Positions 36,901-42,693 are shown, counted from the first letter of the stretch. The stretch is DNA of 64,000 bases from Gari tellinella (GCA_922989275.2 OV277862.1:17279543-17343542), one strand, 5' to 3'. The notes: a model not told the origin generated them from the sequence alone. Program-made: numbers and translations.

Positions 36901-39900
36901 TATGCATGTAATTTATTCCTCCACTGACGAAAATAGCTCCACTTGATACAGTCATGTCAATTAAAGAATTTGCACCATAAGAAATAGTTTCTATATCCCG
37001 GCAGATGGTAGCTTAAAGCAGGCTGACAGTTACGCAATCATCTGTCTTCAAATTTTGAAAGTATGCCATGGATCCATTAACTAGATTTCATCAATGACAA
37101 CTAGATGTAACTGATGACCCTTTTCTATCTTAGTATGACTTGAGAATAAAATAAGATGTTCAATGGAATACACAAGTGGCATCCTATTGTAGTAGGACCC
37201 AGATCACGGTGATTAACCAATTACTTCATTAATATGCCTTTTCAACCATGCATTTAAACTTATTCCTCCACTGAAGAAAACAACTTCATATAGTCATATT
37301 GTGTACTATAAAAATATCTGTATTCTAGAAGATGGTAGCTTAAATCAGGCTGAAAGTAAAGCAAAATGTGCCTTAATGCGCATTCTGCTTTACTTTTAAC
37401 CTGCTTTAAGTGGTCAACTGTCTTCAACACTATAAACAGGCTATGGGATGAGTATACTAGTCAGTAGCCATTAACAAACAGAGTACCTGTGAAGAAAACA
37501 CTTGTCCTTGTCCATATGCAAGAAGTGTAGACCCTGATTTCTTATCAAGGTCTGCACTGCTTGTCATTTTGCTTTATATTGTTAAATCAACCCTAAATAA
37601 TCAAAAGAACTAGGCATAATTAGAAATTGAAACTGTCCATTAAAGGTTTCAGAGGCAAATGCATTTAATTGCTTGATGATATCTTATGACTTTGGGGTAA
37701 TGATAAACTGGTCAGAGCAATGTGCCCAAGGGTCCGTATACTAAAATGTTTAACTGTCTGTATGAATTTGTGTTTTGAAATGCTGTATTCTTTCATGACT
37801 TAGCCTATTACTCCATACAATGATACTCCAAAGATATACCATTTGTTGCATTTTTTAACACCTTTAATTAAATCCTCCACTGAAGAAAAATAGTTCAATT
37901 TTATACAGTCATTAATATGCATCACGGTAAAAAGTTTCTATAGTCCTAATAGATGGTAAATGTAAAGCAGGCTGAAAGTAAATAAGCAGGTGCCTGTACC
38001 CTTTAATCCATAGCATGTTTCTGGTTTTGAAGACAGGTGGCCACTTAATGCAGGTTTAAAATAAAGAAGAAATTGTGCTAAAGGCATATTCTGCTTTACT
38101 TTCAGCCTGATTTAAGCTATCATCTGCTTAGTGCTAGGATAAAGAAACTTATAATCTCTTATGGTGCGCATTCATATCTATATAAATTGGAACTATTTTC
38201 TTCAGTGGAAGAATAGGCAAAAGGCGTTAAACTGCATATTTATGGAGTAATGGGTTAGTTTTTATCTTTTTTCTTATGCTGAATTTTTTAAAAGAACTTA
38301 TAATTCCTCTTTTGACAATAACCAGCTTATGTTAATCTTTAGATAGTGTTTTTAAAAAATTGCAAAATAAAGTAAATCAAACACTGTGTAGATGCTGATC
38401 AGAGAGCTCCTTAAAGACTAGGACTTCTCTTCATATATAAAATAACTACATGTATTCTCATGGAAAAGAACTCACATGTGTCAATATAATTATGCAATTC
38501 TAGCAAGTAAAAGGTTATTTGTCATGACATGTGGAGTGTGTCATTTTATGGGCATGTTGTACAGTTGTCTCGTCAGTTTATTTATGTTCCTCCATGTAAT
38601 GTTTAAATGACCTGTTAAATTGTTTTTACAAACGATAATTGCCCAATCTGGTGACCAAGCAGACCTTCCACTCCTCTGCTGAAGGGCATTTTGTCAGCTA
38701 AACAACATGTAAAGTATCTTCTACAGGTAATCAGTGGGTTTCAGGGGCAATTATAAATTCAACCACTTTCTCCTCTCTGAAATGTCGATCCCATTACCCA
38801 ATAGATTATACACCTTTATACGCCTTTAATTTATTCCTCCACTATAAGGAAATAGTTCCACTTCAAAGTGACTTTAACCCATTACCCCATAGCCTGTTTC
38901 TAGTTTTGAAGATATGTGACCACTTAAAGCAGGTTGAAAGTAAAGCACCTACTAGGAGCATTCTGCTTTACTTTCAGCCTTCTTTGAGCTATTATCTGCT
39001 GGGATATAGAAATTATTTCTTATGATTTTAATTTGTGACAGTATAAATTGGAACTATTTTCTTCAGTGGAGGAATTAATTGAATGCGTAAAAAGGCGTGT
39101 TTATGGGGTAATGGGTTAAACAGTCATAAATACACACCATAAAACATTGCTATAATCCTGTAGCAGATGTTAATAAAGCAGATTTAATGAAAAAGAGCAT
39201 TCTGTACTTTTAACTAAGTACTTAACTTTCAGCCTGCTTTAACTCATGACCCCATAGCCTGTTTCTAGTTTTAAAGACAGGGGACCACTTAAATACTGAC
39301 TTTCAGGGCTCCAGATAATTTTGCTTCTAATCAGTACAGTACTGATCAATTTTGAAAAAATCAGTCCCCAGATTTTTTAATCAGTACACATGGATTTTCA
39401 ATTCATCGGCAGATTGCGGGTTAAATGGCCAACTTTAGAAGAAAGGAAAAATAATGCCTCAGTAATTATGCTATACAAAGTTTCAAATAACCTAATAGTT
39501 GTAGACCATAAACATCTCCATCCATAAAGATATCTCAACTTTGAGTTTGTCATACCTTTCTCTACTAGCACACAATATCACTCAAACTCATTCTATCCAC
39601 GTACCATCAGACTTTGGAATAAACTACCACACACCACTAAGGCCAGTGACAGTCTCACAAGCTTCACTGCCAGCCTCAGATCTCACAACCCCTAGCTGCA
39701 TAAGTTGTTTTTAAACTTTTTTAACCTCTGTTTATAATTGATCGTTCAGCCCGCTGCATTGTTGATCATTATGTTTTACTTTTTAACACTGTCCCCGACC
39801 TCCCTGTCATTGTCAGAAATTGACAGTATGGAGTAATAAAGTAGAAGTAGAAGATAAAATGTTAGATTCTTGAAAATCGTAATTTACCTGCATGTATGTA

Positions 39901-41721
39901 AATTACGATTTTCAAAAATCTAACATTTTAGCCGCTTATGCGGGTTTTTTCTCCGCCGATGAAACAACATTCGAATTTACATTGTTCAACAAACTACCAC
40001 AAGTTTCATTAGGTGTTAGTTCATTTTAAATCAGATAACTGACAACCGACGGTTTTCAACTTTCTATCATTTTTCTGACTCTTCAATGCTAAGATCGACA
40101 TTTTATTGCAAGGTTTTCAACCAAAACACTTTTCGGAAAACTTGGATGTTATCGTCCATAATTATATCAATGCAGATATAGATGTATATGCGAGTGCGTA
40201 GTAACCTCCCTTTGCTAACGGTGCGCAAGTAAAAAATTACCATACGATAAATTAAAAAAGGCGCCGGATAAAACGAAGCTTCATTACAAGACCGCAAATC
40301 AATAAAATTTGACATGTTGCGGTTGACTATTTGCAAATATCGGTATGACAAAAACTCGGCTTTTGAATTGATACCTGAGTCCCCGAGACTTTCTCGCGTA
40401 CACAGTACTTCAATATTTTGAAATACCGAACGCGTACACGGTCGAAACGTTCGGTATTTCACTGAGTACGCGGGCTTATCTGTAGCCCTGGACTTTCAAT
40501 TTTAATTTTAGCTGGCAGATATCAGAGATCTGTCACTGCCAATATCTAGCCTGACTTCGTATTATTAATAGTTATAGACGAATGTTCAAATGATAATTGA
40601 GCTACTAGCTGCTTGCATATAGGAAATATTCCTTACTGTACATATTCATAACTGTATAAAGTGGAACTGCTTTACTTTCAACCTGCTTTAAGTGGTCACC
40701 TGTCCGAGGCTGTAAACTTATATAATTATACAAATTATCAAACAAGTACAAGTGTAATGGTGAGAAAAATATGCACCCTGACCAGGACACGAACCCGGAA
40801 CCCCTCGCTTACAGAACGAGTGCTCTTCCGCCTGAGTTATTCCGGACCGCCTAGACAAATCTTTCACCATTTAACTATAAACTCATACCGGCTACAGGCA
40901 AACCCTCTAAACAAGAATTTGTCCCAAATTTTTATTTCAAAGAACCATCCATGAGTGTCTTATTACTATTTTTGTGTAAACTGTCCAGAAAGCTCAGAAG
41001 GAAGAGCGCTCTCCCTGTAAGCAAGGACTCCCAGGTTTGAGTGCTGTTCTGGCAGCATATTTTTCTCACCATGTTTCATTAATCATTTTGGCAGTCCAAC
41101 GTAAATAACCTGTAGAATTGATTATTTGTAACTTGCAGAAACCATTATTCAATTTTTACTGAGCATCAGTAACACATGCAGCTGTGCAAATAGCCAAACA
41201 TGACTAGTAGTCAGTGCTCTGAGGAAGGACATAAACATGTCGGAAACTGACAGAGCTCGATCCATGGAGAACTAAAATCTTTATTTATGAATTAAACCCT
41301 ATGGTGTCAGCAGTCAGCACTCATAAGAACCGTATCTTCGAGACGATTCTAATGAGAAGTAACACCATAGCATTTTGTGTTGAAATGAATGAGAAAACGT
41401 TGGATTTGTTCAATTGACTCCCTCTTATCTGGAGCCCTGCCAGTGTCTGATAACACAATATCTTGTGATAAAGAAAATTTCTACATTAACATTAGAAATA
41501 GTTACATACTTTTCTCCATCACTTGAATAAGGATGCACGAAAAAGTATCTAGCTGGCAACGTTATATCTGTTTTAAGTCCGGGTCCCCATACTTTCGTCT
41601 TTTTTAGATCAAGTGAAAATCCTTGGTTAGCAGACGACGCAAACGTGCAACGTGTACCAAATGAAACCACCAGCATCAAGTACCAAACAAAATATCCGAT
41701 CACAACAGGACAACCAGCCAT
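9744..41721 (-). CDS. POGLUT2: POGLUT2/3-like protein O-glucosyltransferase, whole gene (9 coding exons)
   Basis: Spliced minus-strand gene: 41721-41510, 30465-30260, 18499-18288, 16980-16903, 15576-15404, 14487-14250, 12745-12536, 11478-11389, 9911-9744. All introns are GT-AG and every phase joins, giving 528 residues, close to the vertebrate proteins (about 500). Order: signal peptide (about 1-27), filamin-type repeat (about 35-140), then the CAP10/GT90 catalytic domain (about 145-475) with [57 protein letters not shown] and [13 protein letters not shown], then a Gln/Lys-rich tail ending KKEEL. Family knowledge: these ER-lumen enzymes transfer glucose to serine of EGF-like repeats (Notch, fibrillins) and are held in the ER by a KDEL-type signal. 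The single gene may represent the ancestor of vertebrate POGLUT2 and POGLUT3; which paralogue is closer cannot be decided here. Introns 1 and 2 exceed 11 kb and are packed with MITEs. Confidence 0.95.
9956..10039 (-). pseudogene. Duplicated proximal copy of the POGLUT2/3 last exon
   Basis: A tandem duplication of about 128 bp (9830-9957 versus 9958-10085) repeats the acceptor and first half of the last exon. The copy keeps a usable acceptor (CTACTGTAG) and the same phase, and begins [20 protein letters not shown] one-base length difference then shifts the frame to PFGAAKRL and TGA. If spliced from exon 8 it would replace the KEEL tail with a short one lacking an ER signal. It may be a dead remnant or an alternative last exon; the sequence alone does not decide. 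Confidence 0.75.
10219..10330 (-). mobile_element. tRNA-derived SINE fragment
   Basis: Minus strand: TGGCGACGTGGTAAAGTGC (A-box-like) and CGAGTTCGATCAC (B-box-like) at tRNA spacing. No functional tRNA is claimed. Confidence 0.5.
10425..10668 (-). mobile_element. tRNA-derived SINE, second type
   Basis: Minus strand: GTCCAGTGGTAGCTCACTTG then GCAGTTTGATTCCCC (A and B boxes), followed by a tail with GGCATCCAAAAGAACCAGAG. A related plus-strand copy lies at 49165-49310. Confidence 0.55.
10851..11056. mobile_element. TA-flanked MITE family F (pogo/Tc1-like)
   Basis: Ends CAGTAAAACCTCGCTATTAC and GTAATAGAGAGGTTTTACTG, both flanked by TA. Central hairpin GAAAGCTCCTAAAGGAGCTTTC. Confidence 0.85.
11165..11353 (+). 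mobile_element. MITE family C
   Basis: TTAACCCTTATCGTGC to GCATTATAAGGGTTAA; core CGATCCAGATCATAACGC / GCGTCTGACCTGGATAC. Confidence 0.7.
11389..11478 (-). CDS. POGLUT2: POGLUT2/3 coding exon 8: end of CAP10 domain
   Basis: A 90-nt exon, codons 444-473, from TTCTTTTTAAG to GAG|GTAAGT. It encodes [16 protein letters not shown] and then [11 protein letters not shown], equivalent to the AKAGQEFARNNL / IFCYYFKLFQEY stretch of the vertebrate enzyme. It is short and easily missed because a plus-strand frame covers the same bases. Confidence 0.93.
11523..11768. mobile_element. MITE family G (degraded)
   Basis: Internal CTGTCTTGTGACATCACTTT / ATGTCACATAACAG palindrome and GTACGAC...GTCGTAT ends, related to the better copy at 58600. 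Confidence 0.5.
11866..12089 (+). mobile_element. MITE family A
   Basis: ATTACCCATAGATGTGC to TATGGGGTAACGGGTTA; core shortened. Confidence 0.65.
12259..12400 (+). mobile_element. MITE family B, 5' part only
   Basis: TTAACTCATTCAACCCTGA then CAGACCTTAATCAGAG; the right half is missing. Confidence 0.5.
12536..12745 (-). CDS. POGLUT2: POGLUT2/3 coding exon 7: [13 protein letters not shown] block
   Basis: Codons 374-443, phase 0 at both ends. The exon starts at TGG after GCTGTTGTAG, giving [20 protein letters not shown], then [22 protein letters not shown] and [10 protein letters not shown]. These are the C-terminal catalytic motifs shared with vertebrate POGLUT2. The leucine of NLDG is encoded by TTG and is not a start codon. 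A hairpin MITE ends 39 bp upstream of the exon. Confidence 0.96.
12784..13029 (+). mobile_element. MITE family B next to exon 7 acceptor
   Basis: TTAACTCATTCACCCCTGAA to CTAGGGTTCAATGTGTTAA. The left end lies 38 bp upstream of the exon 7 acceptor. The right TTAA is shared with the following family A copy. Confidence 0.75.
13026..13446 (+). mobile_element. MITE family A carrying a nested pogo-like MITE
   Basis: TTAACCTGTTACTCCATA start and CAAAACTAGAAACAGG end; interrupted by CAGTCGAAACTC...GAGTTCGAATTATCGAGTTG at 13220-13409. Confidence 0.65.
13220..13409. mobile_element. Nested pogo/Tigger-like MITE
   Basis: Same family as 6980-7173: CAGTCGAAACTC start and the GAACATACCCGTATTTCA / TGAAATATTGGTATGTTC palindrome. 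Confidence 0.7.
13610..13846 (+). mobile_element. MITE family A, inserted in a family A remnant
   Basis: TTAACCCACCTCTCAATAG; the upstream 13540-13610 is a family A left half ending at its central TTAA. Confidence 0.55.
13896..14142 (+). mobile_element. MITE family A
   Basis: TTAACCCAATACCCCATAAA and the hairpin GTGCCTTAAGGCAC; the right end is decayed. Confidence 0.7.
14250..14487 (-). CDS. POGLUT2: POGLUT2/3 coding exon 6: FWRGRDS catalytic block
   Basis: Completes Arg294, then codons 295-373. [25 protein letters not shown] and [11 protein letters not shown], then HISFLDFFK, are diagnostic of CAP10/GT90 O-glucosyltransferases; WRGRDS belongs to the sugar-nucleotide binding region in the family. 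The acceptor is TATATTCCAG and the donor AAG|GTGAGT. A MITE starts 58 bp upstream of the acceptor (14545-14782). The plus-strand frame across the exon is a shadow. Confidence 0.96.
14545..14782 (-). mobile_element. MITE family A upstream of exon 6
   Basis: TTAACCCATTACCCCATAGC to TTGGGTAATGGGTTAA, 58 bp from the exon 6 acceptor. Confidence 0.75.
14808..15045 (-). mobile_element. MITE family A
   Basis: TTTACCCTTTACTCCAT to CATGGAGAAATAGGTTAA with the core palindrome. Confidence 0.65.
15180..15403 (-). mobile_element. MITE family A abutting exon 5 donor
   Basis: Arm TTTTCAGTATTGAAGACATG, core GAACGCTCCTTATGGTGC, and a decayed end CATAATGTGTTAC whose last bases are the exon 5 splice donor on the minus strand. 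Confidence 0.55.
15404..15576 (-). CDS. POGLUT2: POGLUT2/3 coding exon 5: CAP10 core with NLGDWPLEK
   Basis: Codons 237-293 plus two bases of Arg294. It contains [33 protein letters not shown] and the start of the EMLGR junction. The acceptor is a weak-looking TGTTAAG. The donor CGGCAG|GTAACA coincides with the remains of a MITE terminus (see findings). Longer plus-strand frames over this exon are shadows. Confidence 0.95.
15690..15760. repeat. Perfect family B hairpin core
   Basis: GCAAACAGTGTAGACCCTGA and its near complement around CTGCTCCTGAAGGAGCAG. Confidence 0.7.
15858..16101 (+). mobile_element. MITE family B
   Basis: TACTCATTTACCCCTGAAAA to GTTGCTAGGTTTAA; core GATCAGAGAGCTCC. Confidence 0.65.
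16098..16321 (+). mobile_element. MITE family C
   Basis: TTAACTCTTTCATTGCCAAC to GGCAGTGAAAGAGTTAA, sharing its left TTAA with the preceding element. Confidence 0.6.
16666..16874. mobile_element. MITE family D
   Basis: CAGAGCTCCAGATAAG and CTCTTATCTGGAGACCAG ends; core ATTAGAATCATCTCTTCGAG. Confidence 0.65.
16903..16980 (-). CDS. POGLUT2: POGLUT2/3 coding exon 4: KTHGEHVGF segment
   Basis: A 78-nt, 26-codon exon (211-236), phase 0 at both ends, bounded by TTTTTCAG and AAAG|GTAAGG. It encodes [15 protein letters not shown] and then ILLSLSRK, one of the most conserved blocks of POGLUT2/3. Skipping it would keep the reading frame but remove this block. Confidence 0.95.
17228..17478 (-). mobile_element. 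MITE family A, well preserved
   Basis: TTAACCCTTTCCCACATAGC to TATGGGGGAAAGGGTTAA; hairpin CAGAATGCGCCTTAAGCGCA. Confidence 0.8.
17745..17993 (+). mobile_element. MITE family A
   Basis: TTAACCCTTTACTCCATAG to TATGGGGTAAAGGGTCAA. Confidence 0.75.
18117..18217 (-). repeat. Short repeat with CTGAAGA...GAAA core
   Basis: Minus strand: CTGAAGAAGACTATTGAATAGTTGAAAACGTT then GATCGTTCGTTCTACTTACT; related to 4126-4214. See finding. Confidence 0.4.
18223..18310 (-). repeat. 35-bp tandem repeat spanning exon 3 donor
   Basis: About 2.5 copies of TGTTTATTATCTTGTAATATTAATTTTTACCTTAT-type sequence; two copies each carry an AATAAG|GTAAAA donor. Confidence 0.85.
18288..18499 (-). CDS. POGLUT2: POGLUT2/3 coding exon 3: Cys-rich start of the CAP10 region
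   Basis: Codons 141-210. [20 protein letters not shown] begins the catalytic part; ECP-type cysteines and HSLCHYKI are family hallmarks. The acceptor (ATGATTTTCAG) lies only 13-14 nt from the TTAA end of a MITE. The donor AATAAG|GTAAAA sits inside a 35-bp tandem repeat, so an equally good second donor exists 35 nt downstream at 18253. Using that second site would add VKINITRL and a stop codon. Confidence 0.95.
18514..18762 (-). mobile_element. MITE family A at exon 3 acceptor
   Basis: TTAACCCATTACCCCATAGC to ATGGGGTAATAGGTTAA with a perfect core. The left end is 13 nt from the acceptor AG. Confidence 0.85.
18759..19015 (+). mobile_element. MITE family A sharing a TTAA with its neighbour
   Basis: Opposite orientation to the previous copy; TTAACACATAAATTCGCC to TATGGGGAAATGGGAT. 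Confidence 0.65.
19705..21575 (+). repeat. Tandem-array element with alternating monomers
   Basis: Begins GGGCCATGGCCCACAAGTCG...CTCACCTGAG and ends GAGCCGAAGGCTCAGGTGAG. Inside are about ten monomers of roughly 165 bp with AGTTTCAGAGAAGAAGATTT. From about 20050 two variants alternate (GATAAGCCCCGGGGCGGG and AAGCCCAAGGGCGGGGC). Pearl/DINE-like architecture; class is an inference. Confidence 0.75.
21733..21970. mobile_element. MITE family F
   Basis: CGTCTCTATTATGACCACTA and TAGTGGTCGTAATAGAGAGG ends; near-perfect GGTGACAGTAAAACAGAAAG hairpin. Confidence 0.75.
22223..22456 (+). mobile_element. TTAA-type MITE with family B core
   Basis: TTAACCCTTTTAACCCTACA to GGGTTGAAAGGGTTAG with the GATCAGAGGGCTCCTATAGG core, but flanks unlike family B. 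Confidence 0.65.
23065..23319 (+). mobile_element. MITE family A
   Basis: TTAACCCTTTCCCCCCATAG to GCGGTAAAGGGTTTAA. Confidence 0.75.
23410..23666 (-). mobile_element. MITE family A
   Basis: TTAACCCATTACCCCATAGC to GTGGAGTAATGGGTTAA. Confidence 0.8.
24004..24254 (+). mobile_element. MITE family A
   Basis: TTAACCCTTTCCCTTATAGG to TGTGGGAAAGGGTTAA. Confidence 0.8.
24377..24772 (+). mobile_element. Two overlapping family A remnants
   Basis: TTAACCCATTACTGTCATAA copy to about 24572, then a reverse-oriented right half (GCTGCTAGGATACAGAAAAT to CTATGGAGTATAATGGG). Confidence 0.5.
24813..25026 (+). mobile_element. MITE family C, well preserved
   Basis: TTAACCCTTAGCCCGCCAAA to CTGGCAGGCTAAGGGTTAA; perfect hairpin GATGAGACGCCGAGTTACTC and its complement. 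Confidence 0.85.
25189..25381. mobile_element. MITE family D inside a family A copy
   Basis: CAGGGCTCTAGATAAG to CTTATCTGGAGTCCTG with perfect core ATTAGAATCGTCTCGAAGAG. Flanked by the family A pieces TTAACCCTTTCCCATG and AGAAGCACATTTAA. Confidence 0.75.
25683..26986 (+). repeat. Two adjacent tandem-array elements inserted in a MITE
   Basis: Both begin AAGAGCACCGCAAGCCGGGC (25685 and 26337) and contain repeats with GACCAAGTTTCAAAAGGATT and GAGAGCGGACAAACTAAAAA. The flanks (AATAAATGAAAGGTA and ATGAAAAAGTTGTATTTATG) are the two parts of one family A copy. Frames across it are not genes. Confidence 0.7.
27361..27611 (-). mobile_element. MITE family B, well preserved
   Basis: TTAACCCTTTGAACCCTAGT to GGGAGGAAAGAGTTAA with core GATCAGAGGGCTCCGAAAGG. 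Confidence 0.85.
27630..27852 (+). mobile_element. MITE family A, followed by partial family B at the same TTAA
   Basis: The right end TATAGGGGTAATGTGTTAA is also the left end of a partial family B element (to about 28060). Confidence 0.6.
28453..28580 (-). mobile_element. MITE family A, truncated
   Basis: CCTTTACCCCATAGCCTG and hairpin CAGAATGCGCCTTATGGCGC; the right half is lost. Confidence 0.65.
29216..29489 (+). mobile_element. MITE family A
   Basis: TTAACCCAATACCCCATAAA to CTATGGGGTAATGGGTTAA; hairpin ATGTACCTTAAGGCACAT. Confidence 0.8.
29798..30049 (+). mobile_element. MITE family B, well preserved
   Basis: TTAACTCTTTCCTCCCTGAA to ACTAGGGTTCAACGGGTTAA. Confidence 0.85.
30260..30465 (-). 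CDS. POGLUT2: POGLUT2/3 coding exon 2: filamin-type repeat
   Basis: Completes Lys71, then codons 72-139 and one base of Gly140. The acceptor follows a run of T (CCTTTTTTTCAG) and the donor is [23 protein letters not shown] and [11 protein letters not shown] match the C-terminal half of the filamin domain of KDELC1/2. A CAGGGCTCC-type MITE begins about 30 bp upstream of the acceptor on the gene strand (30494-30686). Confidence 0.94.
30494..30686. mobile_element. MITE family D with ATTAA target duplication
   Basis: CAGGGCTCCAGATAAGAGGG to CTTATCTGGAGCCCTG, ATTAA on both sides; core ATTAGAATTGTCTCATCGAG. Confidence 0.8.
30849..31010 (+). mobile_element. MITE family A, truncated
   Basis: TTAACCCATTACTCCATGAA and a decayed core. 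Confidence 0.55.
31629..31899 (-). mobile_element. MITE family A
   Basis: TTAACCCTGGGTATCCCATA to TATAGGGTAATGGGTTAA; perfect hairpin GAATGCGCTTTAAGGCGCAT. Confidence 0.8.
32283..32827. mobile_element. 545-bp TIR element containing a tRNA-like region
   Basis: Terminal inverted repeats TAAAGCGACTCGCAACCAGA and CCGGTTGCGAGTCGCTTTA. On the minus strand inside it, TGGTCCATTGGTCTAAGCGG and GGGTTCGAATCCCACC have the spacing of tRNA A and B boxes. Confidence 0.7.
32824..33069 (+). mobile_element. MITE family A
   Basis: TTAAACCCATAATCCCATAA to TATGGGGTAACGGGTTAA; core partly deleted. Confidence 0.65.
33400..33895 (-). mobile_element. Family A copy split by a second family A copy
   Basis: Outer element: left half 33400-33508 and right half 33757-33895, separated exactly at its CTTTAA|GCTACC core. 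Confidence 0.85.
33505..33756 (+). mobile_element. Nested MITE family A
   Basis: TTAACCCATTACCCCATAAA to CTATGGGGTAATGGGTTAA, inserted at the TTAA in the centre of the outer copy. Confidence 0.9.
34273..34522 (-). mobile_element. MITE family B
   Basis: TTAACCCTTTGAACCCTAGT to GGGAGGAAAGAGTTAA; nearly identical to 27361-27611. The right TTAA also starts a family A copy (34519-34724). Confidence 0.85.
35064..35322 (+). mobile_element. MITE family B
   Basis: TTAACTCTTTCCTCCCTAAA to ACTAGGGTTCAAAGGGTTAA; perfect core. Confidence 0.85.
35339..35566 (+). mobile_element. MITE family C
   Basis: TTAACCCATTGTATGCTGGG to ACATGAAATGGGTTAA; hairpin TGATCTCAGATGAGGCCCCA and its complement. Confidence 0.85.
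35924..36116. mobile_element. MITE family D with AGGTT target duplication
   Basis: CAGGGCTCCTGATAAGAGGG to CTTATCTGGTGCCCTG, AGGTT on both sides. Confidence 0.8.
36128..36650 (+). repeat. Two-copy tandem element with (GACG)n tract
   Basis: Ends TTATGCCCCCGGTGGCATCC and GTCGATGCCGGGGGCATAA are inverted. Two units contain AGGTCAAGGTCAAGGTCAAA, followed by a GGAC/GACG tract at 36526-36605. Confidence 0.75.
36870..38270. repeat. Degraded family A and B MITE remnants
   Basis: Recognisable arms at 36870-37040, 37212-37450, 37800-38000 and 37998-38262, and family B cores near 37510 and 38390. No exon seen; this is POGLUT intron 1. Confidence 0.5.
38786..39238 (+). mobile_element. Family A copy split by a nested family A copy
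   Basis: Outer left arm 38786-38877 (CCATTACCCAATAGATTATA...GTTCCACTT) and right part from 39116 (ACAGTCATAAATACACACC) are interrupted by 38874-39119. Confidence 0.7.
38874..39119 (-). mobile_element. Nested MITE family A
   Basis: TTAACCCATTACCCCATAGC to TATGGGGTAATGGGTTAA. Confidence 0.85.
39528..39695 (+). pseudogene. 3' end of a LINE reverse-transcriptase ORF (5'-truncated)
   Basis: The frame [11 protein letters not shown]...[15 protein letters not shown]...[14 protein letters not shown] ends in [16 protein letters not shown] is the classic C-terminal motif of jockey/CR1-like non-LTR retrotransposon proteins. A short 3' UTR follows and ends near 39850 in AATAAAGTAGAAGTAGAAG, which looks like a LINE tail. 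The copy is severely truncated and not functional. Confidence 0.75.
39856..39930. repeat. Palindrome with 30+ bp arms
   Basis: AAAATGTTAGATTCTTGAAA...CGTAATTTAC / GTAAATTACG...AATCTAACATTTT around CTGCATGTAT. Confidence 0.8.
40757..40862 (-). mobile_element. tRNA-Thr-like SINE head
   Basis: Minus strand: TAACTCAGGCGGAAGAGCAC (A box), an anticodon arm with a TCTGTAA loop (TGT), and GGGTTCGTGTCCTGG (B box), then TGCATATTTTTCTCACC. The acceptor stem does not pair well, so it is not called as a tRNA gene. Confidence 0.6.
40980..41080 (+). mobile_element. tRNA-Thr-like SINE head, opposite orientation
   Basis: AGCTCAGAAGGAAGAGCGCT, CCTGTAAGC and CAGGTTTGAGTGCTG, followed by GCATATTTTTCTCACCATG, as in the neighbouring minus-strand copy. 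Confidence 0.55.
41270..41440. mobile_element. MITE family D, left end lost
   Basis: Core CATAAGAACCGTATCTTCGAG and end CTTATCTGGAGCCCTG. Confidence 0.6.
41510..41721 (-). CDS. POGLUT2: POGLUT2/3 coding exon 1: signal peptide and start of filamin repeat
   Basis: Codons 1-70 plus two bases of codon 71. The start ATG has G at -3 and +4. Residues 1-20 contain a hydrophobic core ([14 protein letters not shown]) typical of a signal peptide, with likely cleavage near residue 27. Residues 44-64 carry [19 protein letters not shown], the characteristic beginning of the filamin-type domain in KDELC proteins. The exon ends at GAGAAAA|GTATGT. The next exon supplies one base to complete Lys71. A TATA-like box lies 70 bp upstream of the ATG. 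Confidence 0.95.
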
Positions 41722-41790
41722 CTCAGCTTCTCTGCTAATAACAACGTACAGCAGCCGACAATATGAACTGTCACAGTCCGTTGCTCTCTG

Positions 41791-41798
41791 TTTATATA
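41791..41798 (-). promoter_or_regulatory. TATA-like box of POGLUT2/3
   Basis: On the minus strand the sequence reads GTGTATATAAACAGAG; TATATAAA begins 77 bp upstream of the POGLUT ATG. A TATA box here would place the cap site near 41765, with a 5' UTR of about 45 nt. Position and match are good, but there is no transcript evidence. Confidence 0.5.
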
Positions 41799-42395
41799 CA
41801 CGACATCACCAAAAAATCGTCCCTGCAATCATTGTTTACTATGTCGTGCTTGATAAAAATGTTCAGCGAAACAATTGAATAATGAATAAGTTCTGGGGGC
41901 TCATCATAATCACACCGCGGTACTCACTACTAGATTTCTACCTATTGTTCGGGTAATACGATGTCGAATACATCCTAATTTTGTTGTATAATGGCAATGT
42001 AATTTTTGTAGTATAAAACAACCTTCTTCTTAATGTCCATGCCTGTGTTTAAGCATGGAGGAAGTAAAAAACCGGGTATACTTCCTCCATGGTTTAAGTG
42101 CAGACAAAATTAATTATTACCATCACGAATGAATTTAACATGCTATTCATTCGTGTTACCATATAATATTCAAAGTGACCCCCAGTCTTTTCTTCATTTT
42201 CAGTTGTGCATGAATGTGTCTTTCGTACGCAATCCCGTTAGGGGCTTAGGGACAACAGTTTTTCTGTTTTATAATTTTAGAAAAAATTGCAATCTCGAAT
42301 CTTTTTTTGGTACTTTTGTCATCAAATCCTATACAGGCCTTTTTCTGGTGTATCCACGGGTCCGGTAAACGGACCCATTCCCAATGGGAAATGTT

Positions 42396-42409
<14 letters not shown>

Positions 42410-42479
<70 letters not shown>
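42410..42479. repeat. (AT)n microsatellite
   Basis: About 35 AT units, followed directly by the foldback arm. Frames across it are low-complexity artefacts. Confidence 0.95.
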
Positions 42480-42482
<3 letters not shown>

Positions 42483-42693
42483 AATAAAAAATAAGAAAGA
42501 TTATGCCTTTGTTTAAAAAATATTTAATAAAAACATTACGCTCCTCTACTAAACTAGTTTCGCCTTTCGGCTCCTCAGTAGTCAACTACTGAGGAGCCGA
42601 AAGGCGAAACTAGTTTAGTAGAGGAGCGTAATGTTTTTATTAAATATTTTTTAAACAAAGGCATAATCTTTCTTATTTTTTAATTCGATATAT
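42474..42693. repeat. Near-perfect inverted repeat, arms about 110 bp
   Basis: The left arm from the end of the AT tract to 42583 and the right arm from 42584 are complementary, with one mismatch seen near the outer end and a 2-nt centre in AGTAGTCAACTACT. Confidence 0.9.

Larger units (their letters stand above)
39303..40492. mobile_element. 1.19-kb element with family D-like ends carrying a LINE fragment
   Basis: CAGGGCTCCAGATAA at the left and TTATCTGTAGCCCTG at the right. Inside: a LINE 3' end (39528-39850), a hairpin (39856-39930), and about 500 bp with CpG-containing unique sequence and no clear ORF. Confidence 0.55.

Noticed and set aside
40757..40862. Functional tRNA-Thr gene
   Set aside because: A and B boxes and a TGT anticodon loop are present, but the acceptor stem does not pair and a SINE body follows.
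42394..42585. YIYIYIYI frames
   Set aside because: AT microsatellite translation.
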